Positions 17,358 to 25,405 of a DNA stretch of 30,138 bases are shown in pieces. This DNA comes from a virus. The stretch spans positions 1 through 30,138 of IMG/VR virus record IMGVR_UViG_3300025102_006570; one strand, written 5' to 3'. The notes beneath the pieces are model-generated. The model saw nothing but the letters and a program-made list of their open reading frames with translations. It was not told the origin of the DNA and did no database searches. Position 1 is the stretch's first letter. Each line of letters opens with the position of its first letter. Position numbers and translations under genes: made by a program.

Positions 17358-18170
17358 ATGGCTAGAAACAAATACTTAAACAACAGAGACTTGCTGTTGG
17401 AAATACACAAGTCAAAGAAAAAATACAGTTCATACATTTCAGATGAAGACAGTGACTTTGATGTTATTGTGCCTGAGTTGAAAAAAATCAATATCAGGTC
17501 AGTGGCAGAAGCAAGACGTAACAGAGTCAAAAAAATGGAAAAAGCAACTGGTGAAAAAATCAATCCAAAGACCATTACAAAACAAGACTTGGTTTTTAGG
17601 GTCATGACATTTGATCATGTGCCAAATTCAAACAGAAAAGCAAAACCAAAAAACATAGCAGAATCAAAGGTTAAGTGTAACTTTCCTCCATTCCAACATT
17701 GGCGTTACAACAACAAAGACAAATTGATACTGGTAGGCAAATCCCACTGGAAAGGTGGCATGGAGAATGGACATTTTTCAGTTGACCATGGCGCCATGAC
17801 TCCTAAGTTGGCCAAAATGTTCCTGTTGCTGGTACAAAGATATGGTACCAGAGGTAACTGGCGTGGATACACATACAATGACGAAATGCAAGGACAAGCA
17901 CTGATGCAACTGTCACAGATTGGTTTGCAGTTTGATGAATCTAAATCAGAAAATCCGTTTGCTTATTACACAGCGGCCATCACAAATTCATTCACAAGAA
18001 TACTGAATGTGGAAAAGAAAAATCAGGCACTGCGTGATGACATACTGCAAGAGAATGGTTTGATGCCATCGCATACCAGACAGATAGAACACGAACTGAA
18101 ACAAGTTGAATTACAAAAACTAGAAGATCAAAAAGAAGAAGAACGTAAAAAGAGACTAGACACACTTTAG
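17358..18170 (+). CDS. 55: Late-transcription sigma factor gp55
   Basis: The 270-residue protein carries the conserved block of marine T4-like gp55: 'RYGTRGNWRGYTYNDEMQGQ', then 'MQLSQIGLQFDESKSENPFAYY' and 'AAITNSFTRILNVEK'. That block is the reduced sigma region 2 used to recognise the -10 late element TATAAATA. In T4, gp55 works with gp33 and the sliding clamp gp45; neither is in this window. T4 gp55 is 185 residues. The extra length is a Lys-rich N terminus (about residues 1-110) and a charged, probably helical C terminus rich in Glu/Lys. It is the first gene of the plus-strand unit, expressed from a sigma70-type promoter and divergent from the tail operon it should switch on. Confidence 0.9.
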   Translation: MARNKYLNNRDLLLEIHKSKKKYSSYISDEDSDFDVIVPELKKINIRSVAEARRNRVKKMEKATGEKINPKTITKQDLVFRVMTFDHVPNSNRKAKPKNIAESKVKCNFPPFQHWRYNNKDKLILVGKSHWKGGMENGHFSVDHGAMTPKLAKMFLLLVQRYGTRGNWRGYTYNDEMQGQALMQLSQIGLQFDESKSENPFAYYTAAITNSFTRILNVEKKNQALRDDILQENGLMPSHTRQIEHELKQVELQKLEDQKEEERKKRLDTL

Positions 18171-18179
18171 ATAATATAG

Positions 18180-18185
18180 TAAAAT
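18180..18185 (+). promoter_or_regulatory. Possible -10 element (TAAAAT) before gp47
   Basis: TAAAAT lies 8 nt before the gp47 ATG within a 23-bp AT-only-like gap; no convincing -35 or Shine-Dalgarno is seen. It is a weak candidate, since read-through from gp55 could suffice. Confidence 0.3.
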
Positions 18186-18193
18186 AATTTTAT

Positions 18194-19204
18194 ATGCAGA
18201 CATTTAAACGTGCGGCCGTTTTCACTGACATACATTTCGGCAACAAGGGCAACTCAAGACAGTTCAATCAAGACTGTGAGAGATTTGTTGATTGGTTTAT
18301 TGAGGATGCTCAATCCAAAGGATGTGAAACATTCATATTCATGGGTGACTGGCATCATCACAGAGCAACTATCAACATAGACACACTTGGATACTCATTA
18401 CGATCACTAGAAAAACTTGCAAAGGCATTTGAAAAAACTTATTTCATATTGGGTAATCATGATTTGTATTTCAAAGATTCCAGAGTTGTCAATTCAGTTG
18501 AATGGGCAAAAAATATTCCCAACTTAGAAATTATTCACGAACCATACTTCACAGAGGATTGTGCGTTTATCCCGTGGTTAGTTGGTGAAGAATGGAAGGA
18601 ACTCAAAGAGGCCAAATCAATGCCGTACGTGTTTGGTCACTTTGAGTTGCCCCATTTCTTAATGAATGCAATGGTGTCAATGCCTGACACTAATGAATTG
18701 CGAGCAGAACATTTACAACATCATGACTATGTGTTTTCAGGACACTTCCACAAAAGGCAAGTAAAATCCAACATCCATTATATAGGTAATTCATTTCCGC
18801 ACAACTATTCAGATGCAAATGATTTTGCTCGTGGATGGATGGAACTGGAGCATGGTGGCGATCCTATCTATCATGATTGGACTGACTGTCCTAAGTATCA
18901 GACAGCATCACTGAGTGAACTGCTACACAACTCATCCATACTAAAGAAGAATGCATATGTGCGTGTAGACATAGACACTGATATTACATATGAAGATTCC
19001 AACTTTGTAAAAGATACTTTTATGCGACAATACAAACTGCGTGAAATGACATTCATACAACAAAGAGATATGACGCAGTATGACTCAACTGAAGTTCCAC
19101 AAGCATTTGAGTCAATAGATGAAATTGTGCATAATCAAATCATGGCAGTTGATTCAGATCATTATGACAGCAACTTACTATTAGAGATATACAAAAATTT
19201 ATGA
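18194..19204 (+). CDS. 47: Recombination endonuclease subunit gp47 (Mre11/SbcD family)
   Basis: The 336-residue calcineurin-like phosphoesterase has the metal-binding motifs of the Mre11 family in order: D12-x-H14 ('FTDIHFG'), G-D52 ('IFMGDWHHH'), GNHD at 87-90, a 'FGHFELPH' segment near 145 and 'SGHFHKRQ' near 180. With gp46 it forms the nuclease-ATPase that resects DNA ends for recombination-dependent replication and host DNA breakdown. Length matches T4 gp47 (339 residues). Its stop overlaps the gp46 start (ATGA), as expected for a stoichiometric complex. Confidence 0.95.
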   Translation: MQTFKRAAVFTDIHFGNKGNSRQFNQDCERFVDWFIEDAQSKGCETFIFMGDWHHHRATINIDTLGYSLRSLEKLAKAFEKTYFILGNHDLYFKDSRVVNSVEWAKNIPNLEIIHEPYFTEDCAFIPWLVGEEWKELKEAKSMPYVFGHFELPHFLMNAMVSMPDTNELRAEHLQHHDYVFSGHFHKRQVKSNIHYIGNSFPHNYSDANDFARGWMELEHGGDPIYHDWTDCPKYQTASLSELLHNSSILKKNAYVRVDIDTDITYEDSNFVKDTFMRQYKLREMTFIQQRDMTQYDSTEVPQAFESIDEIVHNQIMAVDSDHYDSNLLLEIYKNL

Positions 19205-20964
19205 TAAAATTTAAGTCATTGACTGTTAAAAACTTTATGAGTGTGGGTAATGTTACCCAAGCATTGGATTTCGAGGGACATGACTTAACACTGGTACTAG
19301 GGCAAAACATAGACCTAGGTGGTGATGATGCTGGTTCAAGAAATGGTACTGGCAAAACAACTATTCTAAATGCACTATCATTTGCACTGTTTGGTGATGC
19401 ACTTACAAATATAAAACGTGACAATCTTGTTAACAAGACCAACGGCAAAAATATGTTGGTGTCTTGTGAGTTTGAAATAAACGGCAAAAAATACAAAATC
19501 GAACGTGGCAGAAAACCAGCACTGATTAAATTTTATGTAGATGGTGTTGAAGAAATAAATGACGAAGCACAGGGCGATTCACGTGAAACACAAAAAGACA
19601 TCACAAAAATATTATGCATGAGTCACATCATGTTCCAAAACATTGTGGCACTGCACACATATTCACCTCCATTCTTTGGTTTGAAAGCGGCAGAACAAAA
19701 AGATATTATTGAACAACTGCTAGGAATCACTGTGCTGTCTGAAAAAGCAGAAGTACTGAAAGAAGAACTAAAAGAAACAAAAGAAGTAATCAAAGAAGAA
19801 GAAATACGTTTGGATCAATTGGAACGCAATAATGAAAAAATACAATCTTCTATTGATACTTTAAACATACGAAGTAGTGCTTGGGCCAACACACAAAAAG
19901 AAGAAATAGACAAACTGGCACAATCATTAGAAGAATTAATGAAAGTGGACATACAGGACGAGATTGATCGACATAAACGATTAGATTCATACAGAGAAAA
20001 CTACAACAAGAAAAGAACTTGGGAACGTGAACTTTCAACTGTGCAGACAGCAATAAAACAATCAACCAAACAACTCACAGACATATTAGAAAACATAGAA
20101 AAAACTGTAGACAATCTTTGTCCAACATGCGGTGCCACAATGGAAGACGACAAACATCAAGCACTTGTACAAAAATATCAAGACGATCAAAAACAATTTG
20201 AAACTTATGTGGAAGAATTAGTTGCACAAGAAACAAGACTGAGCGGAAAAATAGGCACCATAGGTGATCTTGATCAACCAGACACATACTATGAAACTGC
20301 ACAAGAGGCCTACAAACATGAAAGCACAGTAGAATACTTGGGGCAACAACTTGAAACAAAAACAAAAGAAAATGATCCATATGCAGAACAGATTGCTGAA
20401 TTAAAATCTTCAGCAGTACAGCAAGTGTCATATGACAAAATGAACAATCTACGTAAACTACAAGATCATCAAGAATTCATGTACAAACTGTTGACTTCCA
20501 AAGATTCATTCATAAGGAAAAAAGTGATTGATCAAAACTTAACTTATTTGAATTCACGTCTTGCATTTTACTTAGACAAAACAGGACTGCCTCATGAAGT
20601 TGTATTCCAATCAGATCTCAGTGTGGAAATAACAGAGATGAGTAGGGATTTGGATTTTGATAATTTGAGCAGAGGCGAACGCAACAGATTGATTCTAAGT
20701 TTATGCTGGGCATTCCGTGATGTGTGGGAAATGTTGTATCACAGTGTGAATACATTGTTTATAGATGAACTGGTTGATTCAGGCATGGATACCGCAGGCG
20801 TAGAAAATGCAATCAAGATTTTGAAACAAATTTGCAGAGAGCGACACAAGAACATCTATTTGATATCTCACCGAGATGAACTGCAAGGACGAGTAAACAA
20901 TGTGTTAAAAGTAACCAAAGAAGGTGGTTTTACATCATATGCATTTGTTGACAATTCACAATAA
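19201..20964 (+). CDS. 46: Recombination endonuclease subunit gp46 (Rad50/SbcC family)
   Basis: The 587-residue SMC-like ATPase has a Walker A motif 'GSRNGTGKTT' at about residues 45-54, a Q-loop region, a Glu/Lys-rich coiled coil from about 170 to 450 interrupted by the zinc hook 'CPTC' at residues 307-310, an ABC signature 'LSRGE' near 489-493, and Walker B 'TLFIDE' near 518-523. These are the defining parts of Rad50/SbcC/gp46. T4 gp46 is 560 residues, so the size is normal. The coiled coil tethers DNA ends through zinc-hook dimerisation while ATP hydrolysis gates gp47 nuclease activity. The start overlaps the gp47 stop by 4 bp. Confidence 0.95.
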   Translation: MIKFKSLTVKNFMSVGNVTQALDFEGHDLTLVLGQNIDLGGDDAGSRNGTGKTTILNALSFALFGDALTNIKRDNLVNKTNGKNMLVSCEFEINGKKYKIERGRKPALIKFYVDGVEEINDEAQGDSRETQKDITKILCMSHIMFQNIVALHTYSPPFFGLKAAEQKDIIEQLLGITVLSEKAEVLKEELKETKEVIKEEEIRLDQLERNNEKIQSSIDTLNIRSSAWANTQKEEIDKLAQSLEELMKVDIQDEIDRHKRLDSYRENYNKKRTWERELSTVQTAIKQSTKQLTDILENIEKTVDNLCPTCGATMEDDKHQALVQKYQDDQKQFETYVEELVAQETRLSGKIGTIGDLDQPDTYYETAQEAYKHESTVEYLGQQLETKTKENDPYAEQIAELKSSAVQQVSYDKMNNLRKLQDHQEFMYKLLTSKDSFIRKKVIDQNLTYLNSRLAFYLDKTGLPHEVVFQSDLSVEITEMSRDLDFDNLSRGERNRLILSLCWAFRDVWEMLYHSVNTLFIDELVDSGMDTAGVENAIKILKQICRERHKNIYLISHRDELQGRVNNVLKVTKEGGFTSYAFVDNSQ

Positions 20965-20975
20965 AATGCTACAAT
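20948..20975 (+). promoter_or_regulatory. Strong sigma70-type promoter for the methyltransferase gene
   Basis: A perfect -35 TTGACA at 20948-20953 (inside the 3' end of gp46), a 16-bp spacer, and -10 TACAAT at 20970-20975 are followed by exactly 6 nt before the ATG at 20982. The predicted start site is the A of the ATG and no Shine-Dalgarno is present, so a leaderless mRNA is expected. Confidence 0.65.
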
Positions 20976-20981
20976 ATTAAT

Positions 20982-21521
20982 ATGAGCGATGCAGTAGAAC
21001 AATATTTTTCTGGCATTTGGAAACCAGATTGGACCAAGTTTGAACACAGTGGTTGGAGTCTTGTTGACAAAATTAACAAACTTGAGCCTAAATCTGTGCT
21101 AGACGTAGGATGTGGATTTAATGATCTGAAAGATAAGGTGCCTAATCTATATGGTATAGATCCATACAATGACAAAGCAGACGAGAAAGTCAGCATTGAA
21201 AATTTTAATTGTGGAACAAAAGAATGGGATATTGTACTTGCATTAGGCAGTATCAATTTTGGATCTGAGTTTATGGTGCGTAGACAATTTGCAAAATCCG
21301 TGAGTCATCTTAAAAACAAAGGTCATTTTTTTGGGCGGTTCAATCCTGGTTCAAGAGTAGGGCATACAAATCCTGTTGCAGAGGGTGTAACATTTTTTCC
21401 TTGGAGTAAAAGTTATTTGAGAGATTTGTGTTATGAATATTCGCTGGATGTGATTGCAATGGAGAACGATAATGCTCGAATTTTTTTCCACGGACAAAAA
21501 AATAAATTAGGATCTGCTTGA
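20982..21521 (+). CDS. Class I SAM-dependent methyltransferase-like protein
   Basis: The 179-residue protein shows the class I methyltransferase signature: motif I 'SVLDVGCGFNDL' near residues 38-49, an acidic residue ending strand 2 in 'LYGIDPYND', and a motif IV-like 'WDIVLALGSINFG'. It has no recognisable target-recognition domain, so the substrate (small molecule, protein or glycan) cannot be read from the sequence. It is short for a DNA methyltransferase and lacks a DPPY-type or PCQ motif. It is the last plus-strand gene of its block, has its own predicted promoter, and its 3' end overlaps the convergent P-loop gene by 15 bp. Confidence 0.75.
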   Translation: MSDAVEQYFSGIWKPDWTKFEHSGWSLVDKINKLEPKSVLDVGCGFNDLKDKVPNLYGIDPYNDKADEKVSIENFNCGTKEWDIVLALGSINFGSEFMVRRQFAKSVSHLKNKGHFFGRFNPGSRVGHTNPVAEGVTFFPWSKSYLRDLCYEYSLDVIAMENDNARIFFHGQKNKLGSA

Positions 21522-22196
21522 CGCCTCAGCAACTTCATCATCAAAGTCACCTTTTTCTATTTCTTTAAGATATTTGGCATTTGTGTTTTTCTTCAAATAA
21601 TCTTTGAGTAATGTTTCATAGTGCCAACCAACAGGAAAGTCTAAATTTTTTTGTAATGTTTTTAGATACTGTCCTCCATACAGGTAAAGTAATTCTGTTG
21701 AAGCATATTGTGTGTTTTCAGCACCTACAAATTGGTCAACTCCTTCTAAAGATCCTTTGCACACTGTCTTGTCAAAACGTTCAAATTCATCCAAAGCCAT
21801 GGGCGTTGTATGTTCTTTGCGTACTCTTGTTTGTTGTATTTTTAATATGTCTCTGTCTCTACCTATAATGCAAACAACCACTTTATCAAACTTTTTCTTT
21901 GCGTGTCTGATAAATTTTGCGTATTGCGGGATCTGTGGTTTCTTGTCCTTGAAGTATGGACATGAAATAGATGTAACAAAATTACGTTTCTCACTTATGT
22001 CTAAATCCTTTAATTTTTCCGGCTCTTGCCAATATTCGTTAAACGGTTCCTCATGATGCCCTTGCCATTCTTCACGCATCATATTCCACCCCTCTACAGA
22101 GGCGTGCATCGAAAATATTTTTGCCCAGAGATGATTTCCAGATCCTTGTGGGCCTGTCACGATCAATAACTTTTTTATATCTTCCTGATCTTGCAT
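21507..22196 (-). CDS. P-loop NTPase/sulfotransferase-like protein
   Basis: The 229-residue protein starts with strand-loop-helix 'LLIVTGPQGSGNHLWAKIF' (residues about 10-28), a P-loop-like nucleotide or PAPS-binding motif ending Asn-His rather than Lys-Ser/Thr, which favours a sulfotransferase-type fold over an ATPase. Later segments include 'KVVVCIIGRDRD', reminiscent of the second phosphosulfate-binding strand, and a charged C terminus. The ATG at 22196 is preferred because AAGGA (22202-22206) sits 5 nt upstream; an ATG two codons earlier (22202) lacks this spacing. It overlaps the end of the radical SAM gene by 22 bp, so the two are probably translationally coupled. Exact activity is unknown. 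Confidence 0.6.
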   Translation of the reverse strand: MQDQEDIKKLLIVTGPQGSGNHLWAKIFSMHASVEGWNMMREEWQGHHEEPFNEYWQEPEKLKDLDISEKRNFVTSISCPYFKDKKPQIPQYAKFIRHAKKKFDKVVVCIIGRDRDILKIQQTRVRKEHTTPMALDEFERFDKTVCKGSLEGVDQFVGAENTQYASTELLYLYGGQYLKTLQKNLDFPVGWHYETLLKDYLKKNTNAKYLKEIEKGDFDDEVAEASSRS

Positions 22197-23944
22197 CGCC
22201 ATCCTTGTTTCTTTCTTGTTAGTCCAACAAAAGAAGCAAAATTATTCATATCTCCTAATCCTGCATGTTCTACAACATACCCATTCATTGTTGTAGGATA
22301 TTGTATCTGTGGATTATAGTAATACATATCAAATATACTACAATATTTGTTACTGTCAACCTCTGGATAATATTGCTCTATAAAATTTCCAATGTCATTT
22401 AACAGTTTATTTCTATTTGTGTCACACAGTGTAGAAATAAAATCATAATGGTAAAGGTAATGATTGTATTTGTGTTCACGCAAATATTTGTTAGATATTA
22501 TAAATTGTTCATTGAGAATATCAAAACTGGTTTGTATGTATTGTAACCAATCTTCATAAAACTTTTTGTATGTAATGCCTATTTCTTCTTTCAATGTGTT
22601 TGCTATATCATATGTTATTCCTAACATGTGACCTAATCTAATACACCAAATCCATTGCCAAACTTTTTGCATATCCTTTGTTGGCATACTTTCTGTTGCG
22701 ATAACTTGTCTATCACGTTCTTCAATGTTGTGTTCTCCAAAACTGTTGTCTACCCATTTCCATTCAATTTTATGTTTTTCAATGTATTCCGGAAAAAACA
22801 TTTCCGAATTGTTTAACAAACTTAAAGGGTATGAATCAACTGATACGTTTGTGTGTTTAAGTAAAGCAATATAATTGTTAGTGTATGTTTCATAACTTTC
22901 GCCGGGCAATCCTACAATAGTTTCAACCATCACAGCAATATTATGTTCTTTTGCTTCTACTAAAATATCATCAAACTCGTTAATTTTCATATTAGAACGT
23001 TTGATCTTTTTCAAAACACTAGGTTCAGTACTTTGTACAGATACGCCGAATTTTCTTAACAAACCTTCGCTGTCTAAACGCATAGCCAATTCAAGAACAT
23101 CTCTGTTAGAATTTTTTGCCCAAGAGGTTTCAAACAGTTTTGGATATCCGTATTTTTGTTTTACTTCAATAATTTTATCAACAATGGCACTGTCTCTTTG
23201 TTTGAATATTCCAAAATTTGCATTCGATGAATTTAGCATTTCAACTTTATTTTTGCCTGCCCATTCTATTTCTCCAAACACACGATCCAAATCAAATTTT
23301 TTAACTTTACTAAATGTTGTTCCTCCCCAGTCACAAAATGTACACTTATAAGGACACCCCCTATCAGTTTCAACAATAGCATTTATGCTGTAACCTTCTT
23401 GTACAAGATTGTCAAACAGGCCCGACAAGTATGGACTTTGTATGTCCTCTAAATTTATAATTCTCTCACTTGGTCCTGTCTGTGTCCACCTGCCATTTTC
23501 ATTGTAAGTAATTCCGGCAATATCTTTATTTGCTTTGCCTAATGCTATGTCATTGAAAGTAATTTCACCTTCTTGATGCACACATATATCAACAAATTCA
23601 TGTTCATCATGCCAATCAGTGATTTTGTCTGGTACTTGTGGCCCACCATACATGATGATACATTCCGGCCAACGTGCTTTTATTTCTTTAGCAAGTGTGT
23701 CATTGTAGACTTCATTCCACATGTAATTACTGAAGCCTACTAATTTTGGATTGTAAAATTTGAGTATTATTTTTTCTATAGGTTCTTTAACAAAGAATAA
23801 ACCACCCAATTGTGATCTTTCTACAGTTCCTACCTGTTCAGCATAGGCCCAGACACAACCTATGCTGTAAGGAAAGTATACAAATTGATCTTGTACTGCA
23901 ATTGAAAATTGAGTTAGATATATGTTACCCTTTATTCGTTGCAT
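22175..23944 (-). CDS. Radical SAM enzyme with B12-binding-type N-terminal domain
   Basis: The 589-residue protein has an N-terminal Rossmann-like region (about residues 60-170, with 'VGFSNYMWNEVYN' and 'IIMYGGPQVPDK') typical of B12-binding radical SAM proteins. The radical SAM core follows, with the cluster motif 'CPYKCTFC' (Cys197-x3-Cys201-x2-Cys204), and further core segments include 'VETIVGLPGESYETY' near 340. I do not see the cobalamin DxHxxG ligand motif, as in many BchE/YgiQ-like members, so cobalamin binding is uncertain. The roughly 170-residue C-terminal domain is aromatic-rich and unrecognised. Members methylate, cyclise or rearrange varied substrates; the substrate is unknown. 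It lies between a symporter (20-bp overlap) and a P-loop gene, apparently in one mRNA. Confidence 0.85.
   Translation of the reverse strand: MQRIKGNIYLTQFSIAVQDQFVYFPYSIGCVWAYAEQVGTVERSQLGGLFFVKEPIEKIILKFYNPKLVGFSNYMWNEVYNDTLAKEIKARWPECIIMYGGPQVPDKITDWHDEHEFVDICVHQEGEITFNDIALGKANKDIAGITYNENGRWTQTGPSERIINLEDIQSPYLSGLFDNLVQEGYSINAIVETDRGCPYKCTFCDWGGTTFSKVKKFDLDRVFGEIEWAGKNKVEMLNSSNANFGIFKQRDSAIVDKIIEVKQKYGYPKLFETSWAKNSNRDVLELAMRLDSEGLLRKFGVSVQSTEPSVLKKIKRSNMKINEFDDILVEAKEHNIAVMVETIVGLPGESYETYTNNYIALLKHTNVSVDSYPLSLLNNSEMFFPEYIEKHKIEWKWVDNSFGEHNIEERDRQVIATESMPTKDMQKVWQWIWCIRLGHMLGITYDIANTLKEEIGITYKKFYEDWLQYIQTSFDILNEQFIISNKYLREHKYNHYLYHYDFISTLCDTNRNKLLNDIGNFIEQYYPEVDSNKYCSIFDMYYYNPQIQYPTTMNGYVVEHAGLGDMNNFASFVGLTRKKQGWRCKIRKI
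22202..22206 (-). promoter_or_regulatory. Shine-Dalgarno deciding the P-loop gene start
   Basis: AAGGA on the minus strand with 5-nt spacing to the ATG at 22196, inside the end of the radical SAM gene. It supports the second rather than the first in-frame ATG. Confidence 0.6.
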
Positions 23945-25370
23945 TTCCGTATTTACTGAGCACTAAAGTCAGTACCGGAGATCCAAAGATTGCAATCAAT
24001 GTTCCCATGAATGCTGTGTCTGAGTAACCAAGTTTGCCTGCAACAAATAAGACTTCACCTATAGATGCTGGTATTAGTATTCCCCAAAACATTCCTTGTT
24101 CTGTAATCCATTGCGGTCTTAACACTGCAATCATCGATGGTAACCACACAGATGCACGTAAAACAGCAAAGAATAAAAACAGATACACTAACTGCATACC
24201 CGGTATATTTGCCACTATAAGACCCGCTATTGCTAAAGCAATCATGCCATAACGTGCAGAACTGATAGGACTACCTTTCTTGAATTGATTGTATACATCG
24301 TGTCCAGTCATGTTGGCCACTGATGCAAACTGTGAATCAAGTATTGCAACCAAACCAGCAAATATCATAAACGCAAATATAATTGATGCTATCGGTGGTA
24401 GGAAAGTTCCTATTACGATTGCATTGGTTGTGCCTACCATGTTACCTGGAATATCTAATCCCGATCCTGCGGCCAAAAAGCCTAGCAGTCCCATAGAGAT
24501 TGGAATCACAATGAACACAAATGAAGCAATAATATACGCCGGTATGATTGATCCTATCTTGATAGAAAATGCTCTTTGATAAAATGAATTATCTCCCCAT
24601 GGTCCACCCAAGTGTCCAAGGAAAGCGGCCGCACCAAATCCAGTGAATATGCCCCATGCAAATGATGTACCAAATATCTGTCCACCTAATCCTGTTTTTC
24701 CACCAATACCTGCGGCAACAACGTCCCAGCCACCTGCACTAGAAATTGCCCATGGCACTAGTATTAATACACCAATCCACACAACAATAATTTTGATTAT
24801 TTCTGTGATCACAGTTGCTTTCAACCCTGTTCTGAATGAATACAGTATTGCCACCCCTGCCATTAAAAATGTTGCTAGTGTGTAGTCTACTCCTGTGAGT
24901 ACTTCAACTGTTTTTGATCCTGCTAATAGATTAATTGCAAAGGCACAAGTTGCCAACAACATCATTTCAACTACAAATAGACTTTGTACTCTGCCTGAAA
25001 AACGTTCGCGTAGATAACCTGAAAATGTAAAGCCTTCTGGTTCATTGTTTCTGATGCGTTTGGCAAAATAGGCAAATGCTCCCAGTGTAAGGAAGTTGCC
25101 TAGACAGAACCAAAATAAACCTACCAGTCCATTCACGTATGCCTGTTGAGCAGATATGAATAATCCTGGTGCCCATAACCAAGCGGCTGCCACACTGAGG
25201 GAGCCTTGAAATGTGCCAAGTTCACGTCTTGCTACTAAGAAAGATGTTTTGTTGTCGTTGTATCCTCGACTAAAGTAGTAGGTCATCGCAAACGCAAACA
25301 ACCCGTACACAAGCAAAATGCTAATCCCCGTCGAAGGAGCAAATAGTGGGAATAATGTTGTGATATCCAT
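23925..25370 (-). CDS. Sodium:solute symporter family (SSS) transporter
   Basis: The 481-residue integral membrane protein has about 12-13 hydrophobic segments spread over its full length and SSS-family features: an N-terminal helix followed by 'YYFSRGYNDNKTSFLVARREL', then 'SVAAAWLWAPGLFISAQQAY' in the region of the unwound first core helix, 'RTGLKATVITEIIKIIVVWIG' in the middle, and 'DSQFASVANMTGHDVY' in the late core. SSS proteins use the sodium gradient to import small solutes such as sugars, amino acids, urea or acetate. The Trp/Ala-rich core loosely recalls urea-type members but I cannot assign a substrate. Length and ends look complete, so it is unlikely to be a decaying fragment. It has its own promoter and is first in a unit with a radical SAM gene. 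Confidence 0.88.
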   Translation of the reverse strand: MDITTLFPLFAPSTGISILLVYGLFAFAMTYYFSRGYNDNKTSFLVARRELGTFQGSLSVAAAWLWAPGLFISAQQAYVNGLVGLFWFCLGNFLTLGAFAYFAKRIRNNEPEGFTFSGYLRERFSGRVQSLFVVEMMLLATCAFAINLLAGSKTVEVLTGVDYTLATFLMAGVAILYSFRTGLKATVITEIIKIIVVWIGVLILVPWAISSAGGWDVVAAGIGGKTGLGGQIFGTSFAWGIFTGFGAAAFLGHLGGPWGDNSFYQRAFSIKIGSIIPAYIIASFVFIVIPISMGLLGFLAAGSGLDIPGNMVGTTNAIVIGTFLPPIASIIFAFMIFAGLVAILDSQFASVANMTGHDVYNQFKKGSPISSARYGMIALAIAGLIVANIPGMQLVYLFLFFAVLRASVWLPSMIAVLRPQWITEQGMFWGILIPASIGEVLFVAGKLGYSDTAFMGTLIAIFGSPVLTLVLSKYGNATNKG

Positions 25371-25376
25371 AACGCA

Positions 25377-25405
25377 ATTATATACTAATTTTGAATTTTG
25401 TCCAA
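25377..25405 (-). promoter_or_regulatory. Sigma70-type promoter for the symporter unit
   Basis: The minus strand has a perfect -10 TATAAT at 25377-25382 and a -35-like TTGGAC at 25400-25405, spacer 17 bp. Six nt separate the -10 box from the ATG at 25370, the same distance as for gp55 and the methyltransferase. The -35 lies inside the 3' end of the upstream glycosyltransferase-like gene. No Shine-Dalgarno is visible. Confidence 0.6.

Noticed and set aside
21500-21525. Possible terminator at the convergent junction
   Set aside because: No GC-rich stem followed by a T-run is visible on either strand.
24034-24885. Several plus-strand frames opposite the symporter
   Set aside because: They mirror the codon pattern of hydrophobic helices on the other strand; no sign of independent coding.
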